Below are positions 1 through 9,739 of a stretch of DNA of 64,000 nucleotides, piece by piece. Numbering within the stretch: position 1 is the stretch's first letter; every line of letters starts with the position of its first letter. Location of the stretch: contig JAPYXD010000754.1 of the NCBI GenBank assembly GCA_030998225.1, forward strand, positions 3,100,001 through 3,164,000, written 5' to 3'. Both the position numbers and the translations under genes were made by a program. The notes beneath the pieces were generated by a model. That model was given only the letters and a program-made list of their open reading frames with translations, did not search any database and was not told the DNA's origin. This stretch comes from Diplolepis rosae (taxonomy: Eukaryota; Arthropoda; Insecta; Hymenoptera; Diplolepididae).

Positions 1-137
1 TTAATTATGAAAGAACGATATTTTCAAAATTAAACGTATCCCCATTTTCCCCCATGTCAGGATTCCTAGGATTTTCTATTCTAGATTTCAGTTCCTTCAT
101 TTGCTTATAAACTTTGTTTAATCTTTGACATTAAGGT
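1..137. other. Unannotated left flank
   Basis: AT-rich sequence with no coding signal or repeat that I can recognise. It is the left-hand genomic flank of the retrotransposon that follows; with the sequence after 3872 it reads as the original insertion site. Confidence 0.5.
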
Positions 138-151
138 CGTGCGGAAAGGTC
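138..151. repeat. 14-bp target-site duplication, left copy
   Basis: CGTGCGGAAAGGTC occurs here and again, without a mismatch, at 3859-3872. The two copies bracket the retrotransposon exactly: this one is followed by the poly(T) that is the element's poly(A) tail read on the other strand. The bases beyond each copy differ (T versus G before, C versus T after), so the duplication is exactly 14 bp. R1 elements are known for 14-bp duplications in 28S rDNA, but this target is not the 28S R1 site. Confidence 0.9.
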
Positions 152-152
152 C

Positions 153-519
153 TTTTTTTTTTTTTTTTTGGTGAGGAGGAAAAATGGCAAAATCTTTTAT
201 AGACGTTGTACAGGACTCTCCTAGGACGGGTCTAGGCATACCTGTTAAAACCAAAAAACCCCCTCTCTCGAACCAATACACCACCCGCGGAACCGCCTTT
301 CGCCTTTAAACTTGACGGGTGGTTGGTTCCATTAAAGTCGCGTACGACTCTTCCGTCATCCGTTCGCTCGGAACCTACATCCGCGGCCACACGCCCACTA
401 CACAAACCGACTAGCCGCGCCACCCAGGGGAGAAAACATACAGATTCCACCCCCGAACGACACGGACAGCCAAGTCTACCCGAGACGCAGGACCGCGGGT
501 GCAGGCCCCGATGCGATTT
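153..519 (-). other. 3' UTR and poly(A) tail of the R1-like element
   Basis: T17 at 153-169 on the plus strand is a 17-base poly(A) tail on the element strand, directly beside the target-site duplication. The 350 bases between the tail and the RT stop at 520 form the 3' UTR. A 72-codon frame at 232-450 lies inside it but has no recognisable product and is probably chance in this GC-richer stretch. Confidence 0.75.
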
Positions 520-2472
520 CTACTGGCCCTCCCCGTTGTTTCGCTCTCGACGCCCATCAAGTTCTCTCGTCTTCATCACAAGTGTCACGAATGACTCGAT
601 GAGCGTCCAGAACCGTTCAGACTGGAGCATGAGAGGGACCATCGTGTCAGGAGTAAGTTTGGAACCCACCGCCTGACCGAGGACCTCCCTAGCCACACCC
701 CATTTTGCGCAGACGAAGAGTGCGTGCTCTGCGTTATCCACCGGGAAATCGCAGTAGCAACACGTCTCCTCGTCTCTCTTCTTAAAGCGCCTCAGGTACG
801 CGTTAAAACAGCCATGGCCCGAGAGCGCTTGCGCCAAGTAAAAGCCGACTTCCCCGTGCTTTCTGTTCAGCCAGGTGGCGAGCTCCGGGATCAGGCGGTA
901 GGTCCATCTCCCTGTCTGCTCACCATGCCATCTCATCTGCCATTTCTCGACGAGTCTGCGCCTTCCATCCTTGCGGATGGCCTCCTTCGCGCGAGCGATT
1001 TCCTGCAGGTCTGCGCAGGTAAGCTCCTTGCGAAGCTGAAAGGTCTCTTTCCTTTCCCCTGCCAATAAATCTATTGGCGGGACGCTCGCCAGGACCAGCG
1101 CAGCACTCGTCGAGATAGTTCTATATGCCGAAACTATTCTCAGCGCGACAAGTCTCTGCGCCGAGAACAGCTTCTTCTGGATAGCATGGTTTTGCAAGGC
1201 ATTGGCCCAGACCGGAGCTGCATAAAGCAGCTTCGAATGGACCACGCTCGCCACCAATCTTCTTTTCGCTTCCCTGGGTCCACCAATGTTTGGCATAAGC
1301 CAGGCCAAATTCGCTCCACATTGGATGGCTTTGGCAGCTGCGATCTTTAGGTGTTCGCCAAAGCTAAGCCTACGATACAGCTGCACCCCCAGGTACTTAA
1401 TGCTTGTTTTCCACTCGACTTCATGCTCTCCAAGAACGATCCTCGGATATTGGAAGGATCTCCTGTCCGTAACGAGCAAAGCCTCGGTTTTCTCAGGGGC
1501 CATTTTAAGGCCTCTGCCATCCTACCAGCGCTTTGCTCGCCACAGACTTTCATTGATCCTCAGCTCTAGGATTCTGACGTCGTCAGCGGCGCACACGACA
1601 AGTGCGTCATCCGCGAAGCCGACAATGCTCGTTCCAGCAGGTAGGTCCATGCGCAGAAAGTCATCGTACATGACGTTCCAAACGAGTGGACCCACCCGCG
1701 ACCCTTGAGGAGCGCCACATGTCATCTCTTCTTGAAGAGACCATTTGTCGCCCTCGTATATCACCCACCTGTCGCTCAGATAGTCATCTATCCTTCGCAA
1801 CAGGTAGTCTGGAACCTTTTTCCGCATCATCGCCTCGATGCAGATGTCCCATCTCGCGGTATTGAACGCATTGCGTATGTCAATGCTAATCAACGCACAG
1901 AATCCCTTACGCTTACCAGTTCCTTTTCTTGCATTTGTGGCGATGTTAACCACAGCTTGGATGGCGTCCACAGTGGACCTGCCTTTCCTGAATCCGAACT
2001 GGTTTTCCGAGAGCCCGTTCTCCCCGACCAAGAGAGCCTGAAGCCGTTGTAGAATCAACTCCTCCAGAAGCTTCCCCATCGTATCCAATAAGCATATTGG
2101 TCTATACGACGAGGCAACCGCTAGAGGTTTGTTGCCCTTACTCAGCAGGACCAACCTCTGCCTCTTCCAATCCGCGAGGAACCTCCCCTCCCGAAGACAG
2201 GAGTTAAAGGCTTCTAGGAGGATCTCCGGGTATGCCCCGATCACCTCTTTGAGGATATCGTTCGGCACACCGTCGATACCTGGCGCTGTATTTGCCTTAA
2301 GCCTTCCACCCGCTCTCTTTAGTTCTTCGAGAGTGAAGAGTTCCTCGCGCCGGACCACGCAGGAACTTCGGTCCTGTCTTTGGAACGGCTCCACATGTGG
2401 GAACAAGCTTCGCACAATGTACTTGACTCGATTGGGATTATCCAGGCCCGGCGTCTTTCTTCTAGCCACCAA
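520..2472 (-). pseudogene. ORF2 reverse transcriptase with C-terminal Cys-His knuckle, one in-frame stop
   Basis: RNA-dependent DNA polymerase of a LINE, which would copy element RNA at a nicked target. The first part (2472-1522, 316 codons) has, in order, NTAPGIDGVPNDILKE (about residue 61), YRPICLLDTMGKLLE, ENQFGFRKGRSTVDAI, the catalytic D in SIDIRNAFN, GAPQGSRVGPLVWN and the FADD active-site box (an F variant of YADD). A TAG at 1522-1524 interrupts the frame. The same frame resumes at MAPEKTEALLV (1503) and runs 327 codons to 520, with a CCYCD..H....C knuckle (CX2CX8HX4C) near residues 248-266, as in R1 elements. The first residue used here is a TTG at 2472; the frame is open further upstream into the A-rich tract, so the true start is uncertain. 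No endonuclease domain precedes it. Not active as it stands. Confidence 0.88.
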
Positions 2473-3037
2473 TCTCTTGGTGACTAATTTTTCTCCTTTT
2501 TTCCTTCTTCTTCTTTTTTTTTTTCTTCAACTTCTTTTTTTTTTCTTTTTTTTTTGTGACCACATGCCAGTCCCCTTCTTTATTCGGGGGCTGGCTCGTG
2601 GCCACCTCGGCATAAGAGGGCGAAGTGCCACCCTTTCCCCTCTTAGGAGTTTTTCCAGAGGGGGGGGATCTCTTCTCCCCCTTCACCTGATTTTTTGGGG
2701 TATTTCCCAGAGACACCGAGCGTGGTCTCTGAAAGATCCCCAATTTCTTCATGGCGGGGTGGGATTCCATTTTTTTTTGGATTCTCACCCCGCTTTCTAG
2801 GAGGCACTTATGGGTGTTGAGAATTCCGCCCAACACCTCAGTGGCCTCATTCACACTATCTGTTACGTGGCGAGGGTTATTTCTCAGCATACCCTGCTGG
2901 ATGACGCTGAGAGCCCTCGCCAATTTTTCCATTTTATCATTTTGCTCCTTCAGGAGCTGAAGGACGTCCTTCCATCCCTCAGCTCCCGAAGAAGCACCCG
3001 AATCTGTATTCCCCACCGTTTTCGAATCTTTATCCAT
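2462..3037 (-). CDS. ORF1 (gag-like) N-terminal region, truncated
   Basis: A 191-codon frame starting at an ATG just inside the 5' UTR. Residues about 22-90 look like an amphipathic, coiled-coil-prone segment (VLQLLKEQNDKMEKLARAL), followed by a Ser/Pro/Lys-rich region with SYAEVA and WHVVTKKKEK, as in R1-type ORF1 proteins, which bind element RNA. Residues about 161-183 are almost all lysine, encoded by long A runs. The central domain and CCHC knuckles normal for this family are missing; the frame stops at 2462, overlapping the RT frame by about 10 bases. The poly-lysine tract is the likely junction of the internal deletion. The overlap resembles normal ORF1/ORF2 overlap but probably arose from the deletion. 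Confidence 0.72.
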   Translation of the reverse strand: MDKDSKTVGNTDSGASSGAEGWKDVLQLLKEQNDKMEKLARALSVIQQGMLRNNPRHVTDSVNEATEVLGGILNTHKCLLESGVRIQKKMESHPAMKKLGIFQRPRSVSLGNTPKNQVKGEKRSPPSGKTPKRGKGGTSPSYAEVATSQPPNKEGDWHVVTKKKEKKKKLKKKKKKKKEKRRKISHQEIGG

Positions 3038-3858
3038 AAATCATTTTTTACCAGCGCATCGTGCGTAGAGGAGCGGGTCGGAATATTTGGGAACGGGTGT
3101 ACCCTCGGACCGCAGTCCTACCCGAGTTCCCTGAGGCCCAACCTCCGCTTAGCCGGTCCCGGAATACACGGACAGACCGGACTCGCTTGAGGTAACACAG
3201 GCTCCGACACCTGTGTTCAATACGCACTACCTGATCAAGGTCCCGAAGGGCTGGCTTCTGATCCCGCATGGCACACCACTTCGGCAGAGCTAGGCTCACA
3301 GCAGCCTCGCCTCCTCGTGGGCCGGGGAAGACAACACTCGGAGACGAAGCACTCCGAGTGGGATGCCATACGGAAACGATCGTTTGGACTGTTCTTGGTC
3401 ACAGACTGCGGAGGGTTTGCAGTGTCCCCCAGGAAATTCCATACACCAATTCGCTCTTAGCCTCTTTCAAGAGGGAGACCGTCTATAGGTTCTCCTCTCA
3501 CATTCGAAGGACACATATCACAGTCATGCGGCGCTGACATTCGTTCACTTCACTCATTCCTCACAAGCACTCACAGACTCACTCTTAGCGCCGCTACCTG
3601 GGGCATACATCCTTCTCCATGCATGGGGATAGACGCGTTTATAGCGTCCCCCACTCTCAACCTGGGATAGACCCGTTTATAGGGCACCCTTCACGCAATG
3701 GGAAGATGCCCGTCTATAGAGCCCCCTGCATTTGTTCACCGATTCATCGGGACACTAAAACCTCCATGACCCGATGGCCGTCTGCTAAGCCTCCCCACCC
3801 GTCCTTTTTTGACCTAGCCAAGAGATGGACTTCGTCAAGGTACCAGTCCGAGGGGAGG
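3038..3858 (-). other. 5' UTR of the R1-like element
   Basis: About 820 bases, GC-rich and without a long frame, between the upstream target-site duplication and the ORF1 start. The first 140-230 transcribed bases carry three related repeat units (see 3626-3735). R1-clade elements have internal promoters in this region. I see no hairpin or tRNA box of note. Confidence 0.6.
3626..3735 (-). repeat. Three degenerate 36-bp tandem units in the element 5' UTR
   Basis: Plus-strand copies begin GGGATAGACGCGTTTATAGC (about 3627), GGGATAGACCCGTTTATAGG (about 3664) and GGGAAGATGCCCGTCTATAG (about 3700), spaced about 36 bases. They sit close to the 5' end of the element and may be promoter-associated repeats; that role is inference. 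Confidence 0.7.
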
Positions 3859-3872
3859 CGTGCGGAAAGGTC
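3859..3872. repeat. 14-bp target-site duplication, right copy
   Basis: Second exact copy of CGTGCGGAAAGGTC, marking the 5' end of the R1-like element. The pre-insertion locus therefore read ...AAGGT-CGTGCGGAAAGGTC-TGACGTCACC.... Confidence 0.9.
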
Positions 3873-3884
3873 TGACGTCACCAA

Positions 3885-4031
3885 TTACATGCGACCACTT
3901 TATTAATAAAATAATAATTGCAATAAACTTTCCGGAGAAGAAAGTAATGCAAAAAAAAATGTGACGCATTACTGTCTTCTCCGGAAAATTTGCTAAAATT
4001 ATTTTTTTAATTATAAAGCGGTCGTATGTAA
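3885..4031. mobile_element. Hairpin MITE, 147 bp
   Basis: Near-perfect inverted repeat. The left arm starts TTACATGCGACCACTTTAT and the right arm ends ATAAAGCGGTCGTATGTAA. Arms of about 65 bases include TTTCCGGAGAAGA/TCTTCTCCGGAAA and surround an A-rich centre. TA at each end is consistent with a Tc1/mariner-type duplication. No coding capacity. Confidence 0.8.
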
Positions 4032-4669
4032 AAGTATGGATTTAGAGTGGAAAGCTTAGTGAGTTTTTTATCTTGAGACATCGAAATATCCCAAGAAATA
4101 CGCACCGTACAAAAAAAATGACCGCAATAAAAACTTTTTATATTCGAGGGGAAAAAGCAACTCCGCAAAAATTTATGCCCAACTCACACCCTCGGGGCCG
4201 GAGGGGGGTTAACTGAAATTTCTAATAAAAATTTAAAAAACGAATAAAACTTACGTAAGTTCTAATAGAGGTTCCCATTTGAAATTTAAAAAGAACATAT
4301 TATTTTAATCTGGAGTAAGACTTAAATTGTATTTTCAAACTAAAATCATCTTTAAAGCCGTGGATCAATCAGTTCCACAAAAAGAAGTAACCAGTAAAAT
4401 TTACTGTGAAACCCAAAATGTCTTCCTGAAAATTTGTAAAATACAGCAGAAGATGAAGAACGTCTGTCAACTTCGTTTAAGTGAAAATTTTACAGTTAAC
4501 TGTAATTATCGATACGTCTTCCAATTTTTATAAAAAAATTTACTAAAGGGAAGTCAGCAGGCGTGCTTTATTGTCTTTTCCAATTTTCCATAAAGATTTT
4601 TAGTAAATTAAGAAAGTTATCTTACATGAATGAATTGATGTATAATTTAGTCACGTGATCTGATTGATA

Positions 4670-5801
4670 CACGGAAAAAATTTGTCGCTTAAAATTTAAC
4701 AGACTATTCGAAGAGTCGTGGACAGAAAGTAAAATCGGAGAAAGTCTTGTAAGGTTTCAATGACTTTTAGGAAATAGTAGAAAAAAGTCGACTAACTTTT
4801 AGAAAACCAGGTCGAAGAAAAAAAGTCGCGTATTTACTATTATAAAAGTATTTTAAACACTAACTGATCTTTTCTAAGAAGTAATGAAAAGTTTCATAAT
4901 CTTTGGATTCATTTGTCATAGATTTTAAAAGACTATCGAATAATTTGAAATGAAAGTAATTCAAACAAATAGTTTTGTAAATTGTATTCTAAAGTCCATC
5001 AGATTTTATATGCCGTCTTCTAAAATTTCTTCGACAGTCGCAAAAAGCCATGCGCAGAAACGTAATTCGTAGCATCGCACAGCAGACAATGTAGCTCAGC
5101 TTTATGTTTTTGTAATAATTTTGGTTAGATTTTGAGATTACGTGTCGTTTGGTTTTGTTTGAATCTGGATTGAAGCGTACATTGAAGAATTAGTTCCGAG
5201 TAAGTATATGTTTACCTTGATAAAGTGTATTACGTCAAATTTGAAATTTATCTATTATTTTAGATTTGCCTTCAAACTCTGAATGTGATCCAAATATTTT
5301 ACACAAGTCTCCATGACATGTAACGGATATGCGGGTTAAGGCGTGCGATTAGAATTAGGTTAGGATGCGTGCGTGCGTGCGAGCGTTCGATTCCCAGTGC
5401 TGCGAAGTTTTTATAAAAAATTGCGTTTCTGTAATGTACAGTGTTAAATATAATGGTAAGTTCATATTAGGATTATATAGGTAATGTAAAAGTGTGAAAA
5501 ATAATTAACTATATAAGTGCAGGATCATATCACAGAAAATAATATTTTCCTTTTGACACTGTTCAATATTTTCTTCGAATGTCACTTAGACTTTCGATGC
5601 CTGGTTTAGAGAAAATAAAACCCACGGTGTTTTAAATTTTCCGCGACTGTCACTTAAACTTTCGAATTTACGTTTTACATTTTCAGCGACTATCTATCAT
5701 ATTCTTCAATAAGGAGGCTCATAATGTTGAGTCGACTTTCTAACCTATCCACGAGTATTATACAAAGTCGATGACTTTTTAAGCGACAAATTTTTTCCGT
5801 G
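4670..5801 (+). mobile_element. Family A TIR element, copy 1 (1132 bp)
   Basis: TIRs CACGGAAAAAATTTGTCGCT and its inverse lie at the two ends, flanked by TA on both sides (4668-4669, 5802-5803). Two more copies (23377-24511, 51577-52708) are full length, inverted relative to this one, and nearly identical by eye, which suggests recent activity. No frame long enough for a transposase, so non-autonomous. The interior holds a tRNA-like box and a GCGTGC repeat. TIR type and 2-bp duplication suggest CACTA/CMC-like or Tc1-like mobilisation; this is inference. Confidence 0.88.
5326..5400 (+). ncRNA. tRNA-like (class II) relic inside family A
   Basis: GCGGGTTAAGGCG resembles a D-arm, and GCGTTCGATTCCC (5383-5395) resembles a T-arm/B box. 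The spacing would fit a Ser/Leu-type tRNA with a long variable region, here taken up by GCGTGC repeats. Anticodon and acceptor stems do not pair well, so this is a relic or a chance likeness. It is conserved in all three A copies. Confidence 0.3.
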
Positions 5802-5892
5802 TACATGGCCTACAAATTTTTAATTGAGGCAACTGATGTAGGAAAAATTTCGAATTTTCTCTCCTCCTATGTAAGGATTCATAAGATTTTTA

Positions 5893-6106
5893 ATGTACTT
5901 ACAGTTCTGAAAGTTCATTAAACGATACCAAAATTTATTTTTTCAAAAAGTAATTAATTATTATTTATATAATCGCTCTTCAAATATACAGTCTGACACG
6001 AAATATGCGCTGCTTTTTTATTTACTGGGGCAAAAAGTAATCATTTCCTTGTGAACAATTTTTTTTTCTATATCGTTCAATAAGTGTTAAAAACTGTAAG
6101 TATATA
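5893..6106. mobile_element. Family D MITE, copy 1 (short form)
   Basis: Ends ATGTACTTACAGTTCTGAA and ACTGTAAGTATAT are inverted, with subterminal TTCATTAAACGAT / ATCGTTCAAT. It lacks the GC-rich palindromic core of the longer copies. No clear flanking duplication is visible for this copy. Confidence 0.7.
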
Positions 6107-6138
6107 CAAACACGTGACTGCAGTCTTATTCAGTTACA

Positions 6139-6460
6139 GTTTTGTAAAATAAGGATAGAATTTCAGAAAATTCAGTTACTTTTTAGTAAATGTAAGAAAC
6201 TATTTCTTAATTTTCAGTTACAGAGTGTTGAATATTCTGATACTTGTAATAGAAGTAATTTTACGTTTTGGCTAACTGAAGTTTTATGATTAATTTTTTT
6301 AAAATTCTGTTACAGTTTGGTAGTTTTAAGATACATTTTATGAAAATTCAGTTGAGTTTCATAATATTAAGGAAAATTTCAGAAAAATCATTAAGTTTTT
6401 CGCAATTTTAATATACTTTTACTTAAAGACATCATAAATATCGTCAAATTTTACGTTTTG
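6139..6460 (+). repeat. Interspersed repeat unit, left copy of a direct pair
   Basis: About 320 bases, starting with TTTTGTAAAATAAGGATAGA, are repeated in the same direction at 6758-7101 with scattered changes and one short insertion. Between the copies lies repeat K. More diverged relatives appear near 17190-17300 and 49560-49780. No coding content seen. Confidence 0.65.
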
Positions 6461-6461
6461 C

Positions 6462-6757
6462 AAATTAAACTCTGACATCATTATCAGAAATAAATTTTTA
6501 AAAGATAAAGACGAATATTTTCCAGGGATAGATTCATATTTCTATTTGATATATAAGTATTAACCATTGATTGTTAATTCAGAATTATTTTAATTGTTTG
6601 TTCTTTCATTAAAAGAGACGTTTATGACTCAATTTAATAATTAGAGAAGAATTGAACGGACAGATTTTAGTGAAAGAGTGAAAACTTTTATCTCGAATAG
6701 AATAAATTAAATAAGATTTAATCAGATAAAAATGATAGAATTTCATTGCTGTAATTT
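6462..6757 (+). repeat. Repeat K, copy 1
   Basis: A 296-base segment from AAACTCTGACATCATTATCA to a TTTAATCAGATAAAAATGAT end. It recurs inverted at 10060-10275 and direct at 15035-15335. It lies exactly between two direct copies of a 320-bp repeat, so it may have inserted there or be part of a longer repeat. No frame. Confidence 0.6.
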
Positions 6758-7101
6758 GTACAGTTTCGTAAAATTAAAATAGAATTTCAGAAAATTCAGT
6801 TACTTTTTAGTATGTTAAAGAAACAATTCCTTAATTTTTATTTACAAAGTGTTGAATATTCTGATACTTGTATCTGGAAATTCTGAAACTTGTAATAGAA
6901 GTAATTTTACGTTTTGGCTAACTTCAGTTTTATGATTAACTTTTTAAAAATTCTGTTACAGTTTGGTAGTTTTAAGATACATTTTATGAAAATTCAATTG
7001 AGTTTCATAATATAAAGGAAAATTTTAGAAAATTCAGTAAGTTTTTCGCAATTTTAAGATGTATTTACTCAAAAACATCATAAATATCGTCAAATTTTAC
7101 C
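6758..7101 (+). repeat. Interspersed repeat unit, right copy of the direct pair
   Basis: Same-direction copy of 6139-6460, sharing GAATTTCAGAAAATTCAGTT, TACGTTTTGGCTAAC and CATCATAAATATCGTCAAAT. It carries a small internal duplication (TCTGATACTTGTATCTGGAA and TCTGAAACTTGTAATAGAAG). Confidence 0.65.
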
Positions 7102-7577
7102 TAAGCTTTGTAACATAAAAATTATGTAAATTTTTGAACAATTTGAACAGTGTAATATTTTTAATGCGATTCTCCGACTTCCCCTCAAAAGAGCCCCGTG
7201 TAATTAATGAACACTTTCTGATGTAAAAGACATAAGAATTTGTTTTGAATCGCGTGCAAAGTCACGAGAATAAACGATATCTTAATAAAAGGAAAGGAAT
7301 CGTAGAATTTATGACCCATAGTTATCTGCTCGTGTGCATAAAAAAGCACCTTAAGTGTGCTAAATGAGCCGGACGTGAATCCAAGTGAATCATTCACACT
7401 GCACATCGTGACTCAACTGTATAACGTATAGGGTTGCTTATCGAGTTAAGCAGAAAAAGTGAGAAATAGAGATGATGGATAGAGTGAACAAATAAGGTGA
7501 TGAATGGTATAGTTAAAGAATGCGTGCTTGAAAAGTGATAGTATGAAGAATTATAGCATCTTTATTAGATATACAGG

Positions 7578-7768
7578 GTGACCGCGAGTGGGTTGCAAAA
7601 TCGGCTATGAGTGTAAGAAGGACAAACTAATACAAATGCTTATTGCTTTTAAACGTGCACTTATAATCTTATTTTATTATTTTATGAGTGCGAGTGTAAA
7701 AGCAATAAGCATTTCAATAACTTTGTCCTTCTCACACTTATAGCCGATTTTTCAACCCACTCGTGGCC
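7578..7768. mobile_element. Hairpin MITE with GAGTGGGTTG arms
   Basis: Left arm GCGAGTGGGTTGCAAAATCG then GCTATGAGTGTAAGAAGGAC; right arm GTCCTTCTCACACTTATAGC then CGATTTTTCAACCCACTCG. Arms of about 55 bases, centre AT-rich. No frame beyond chance. Flanking duplication not clear. Confidence 0.7.
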
Positions 7769-8725
7769 ATATTTTATATTTACATCAAAAACACTTAAAA
7801 ACTTTTTCCCTTTTTTTTCAATTCTCTCTGCTTGAAATTTCATTTTCTCAATATTTCTTTTCAATTGTTTTTCCTAATCATGTGTAAATATTCTTATAAT
7901 TTGAAAAAAAACACGTAAAATGGCAAAATGAAATAATGGACATGATCTCAAACACGTCACGAATTAATTTTTCATGTCTCCTAATATGAATCAGTTTAAA
8001 TGTGAGAGATTAAAATCAGTAACTTACTTTTTGCAATACACTTTGTCAGTTTTTACTTAAAATTAACTAATATCAAGTATAGCTGAATGTAAGTCACTGT
8101 TTTTAAATCTTTTAACCAAACAGTCCCGGAATGACGCGAAAACGTGCTTTCGTTGCATAAAAGTATTTATTGAGTTTTTAAATGATTCAGTGAGCTTTCT
8201 TATGTTCAGCTAAGCACTTTATAATATTTGATGTTGATATAAATTGTCATATTTGAGAGCTTTTATGAATTAACATTAGAACTCACTTTACACCCCCGGA
8301 TGAAATTCATCAGTTCACTTTCTGCCCTGGTGAACACCATTGATTGGACTATTTGTCTCGGGATCGACTTTGACGCCCCTTTCGCTTGCCAGGTTTGCCC
8401 TTTTAACTCCAGTGTTCATACCGCTTCATAAAATAACGCACTAAACGTGACATAAAAGGCGCATTAGGTCTTCATGGCCCTTACCTACCCTTAAAGGACG
8501 TTGGGGGGGGGGGGGGGGGCTATCTGCGTGGTTGGAATACCACGAAAGCAGACGTGAGGTCGTTTCATCAGTAGTGCTTTAAAGCAGAACTCTCTTGACA
8601 TTCCTCGCATTATAACCTTTCTCAGTTTATGGAAAATTATAAGGTGCTGTTATTGCCAATCATTAAAATTTTTCAATATTTAAAGAATTTGAAAATCTTT
8701 CTGTGGAAAAAAAGACGCTTTCGAG
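7769..8725. other. Gene-free stretch with a G17 run
   Basis: AT-rich except for 8280-8600, which is richer in GC and contains G17 at 8503-8519. A 43-codon ATG frame near 8302 is too short to support. Nothing else recognised. Confidence 0.4.
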
Positions 8726-8726
8726 T

Positions 8727-8768
8727 GCGCTGGGATTCGAGCCCAGGTCTTTCGATTGCCGGTCGAAT
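8727..8768 (-). ncRNA. tRNA-derived relic (SINE head fragment)
   Basis: On the minus strand TTCGACCGGCAATCGAA (anticodon arm) is followed by GACCTGGGCTCGAATCCCAG (T-arm with a good B box). It matches the tRNA-Ala-like head at 40219-40290. Immediately downstream (8704-8712) is a T run followed by CCACAG, as in the other copies. The D-arm is not recognisable. A decayed fragment of the same retroposon family. Confidence 0.55.
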
Positions 8769-8769
8769 T

Positions 8770-9739
8770 TTAACAACAACTCCAGACTCGTGACGCAAAT
8801 TCTTTATCCCATTGGCTCGTTTTACACCGGAAAATGAGTATTAATGGATTTAAAATTTACATTTATAAAAATATGTGTCATATAACTTGATTTTGGTATG
8901 AAAATAATTTATTATACTTTTGGCACAAGAATTGAAAATAAAGTTGATGAAAAATGTTTTTATTTTTGTTAATATTATCAAAATGTAATTAAAAATAATT
9001 TTTTCCAATAAACACGCGGAAAATGCGACTTTGTTGGCAAGTTTAGAGACGGCAAAATGATCGATTTGTTGATCATTGTTCGCGGCAATGGGAAAAGAAG
9101 AGAAAATCGTTGAAAAATGTAAAAAGCGTGGGCAAAGTACTTTGCCAATAGTGAGCAAAGTATTTTTCCAACACTTTTTACTTGACATTCAGAATCGGAT
9201 AAAGAGGTTAAGTTATCGTAATGTGCACATGCGCAGAAGGCGCCTTACTTGAATGTCGGGAGATTTCGAAACGAACAAATTTGAAATCTTTCTCTATCGA
9301 GTCATGGGGTGCCCCACTAATCTATTTTTGACAAATATATTTTTAATGTACCTGTCTCTCCAACAAACGGTAGTTTTCGAGTTTTTCAATGATTTCGAAA
9401 ATCGAACATTTTGCCTCCTTTAAACTGTCCGTCAAACTCTTATTTTTCGCGTGGTTATGGGAAAAAATATCGTTTGAAACTTGTGGAAAAAATGGGTAAT
9501 TCCCAATAGGCGTGATATCCGCACTCATTAGCAATCACCTAATTTTACCACTCGTTGCACAATGTACTATTGTTTTTTTAAATACTGTTCAAATTTCACA
9601 GAGAGATTTACACATGCGAATTCTGGAAATTATATTTATCGTTCTTTTAAATAAATTTCTTTATTTAAATTTAAAAAATTTGCTTCTTTATTCAAACTTG
9701 ACTTTTCAGTCAAATTTTATTTTTTATGCCTTTACTTTA
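8770..9739. other. Gene-free stretch
   Basis: AT-rich. Minus-strand frames at 8850-9188 (112 codons) and 9343-9534 are dominated by AT-biased residues and match nothing I know. Near 9552 GTTGCACAATGTACTA repeats the end of family S. Confidence 0.4.

Larger units (their letters stand above)
152..3858 (-). mobile_element. R1-clade-like non-LTR retrotransposon, internally deleted
   Basis: A 3.7-kb element transcribed leftward. In transcript order it has a GC-rich 5' UTR with three degenerate repeats, an ORF1 N-terminal region, a reverse transcriptase, a C-terminal Cys-His knuckle, a 3' UTR and a poly(A) tail (T17 at 153-169). The flanking 14-bp duplication shows it arrived as this unit. The middle and CCHC knuckles of the gag-like ORF1, the AP-like endonuclease and the N-terminal part of ORF2 are absent: a lysine-rich tract of ORF1 runs straight into RT sequence. 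Together with an in-frame stop in RT this makes it non-autonomous. Base composition is far richer in GC than the surroundings. Assignment to the R1 clade rests on the RT motifs and tail and is inference. Confidence 0.88.
4354..5811. mobile_element. Family P element, copy 1, split by family A
   Basis: The left end reads AAGCCGTGGATCAATCAG; the right end (TAGTCACGTGATCTGATTGA at 4648-4667, then CATGGCCT at 5804-5811) is its inverted partner. The right TIR is cut by a family A element with a TA duplication. Without that insert P is about 325 bp. Family P recurs throughout the window and often hosts other elements. It has no frame of note. Confidence 0.75.

Noticed and set aside
232..450. 72-codon minus frame
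   Set aside because: It lies in the 3' UTR of the R1-like element, in GC-richer DNA where chance frames are longer.
8302..8433. 43-codon ATG frame in a GC-richer patch
   Set aside because: Too short, no splice or promoter signal, no recognised motif.
8850..9188. 112-codon minus frame
   Set aside because: Residues are those expected from AT-rich DNA (Phe, Ile, Asn, Lys, Tyr) and there is no domain or context.
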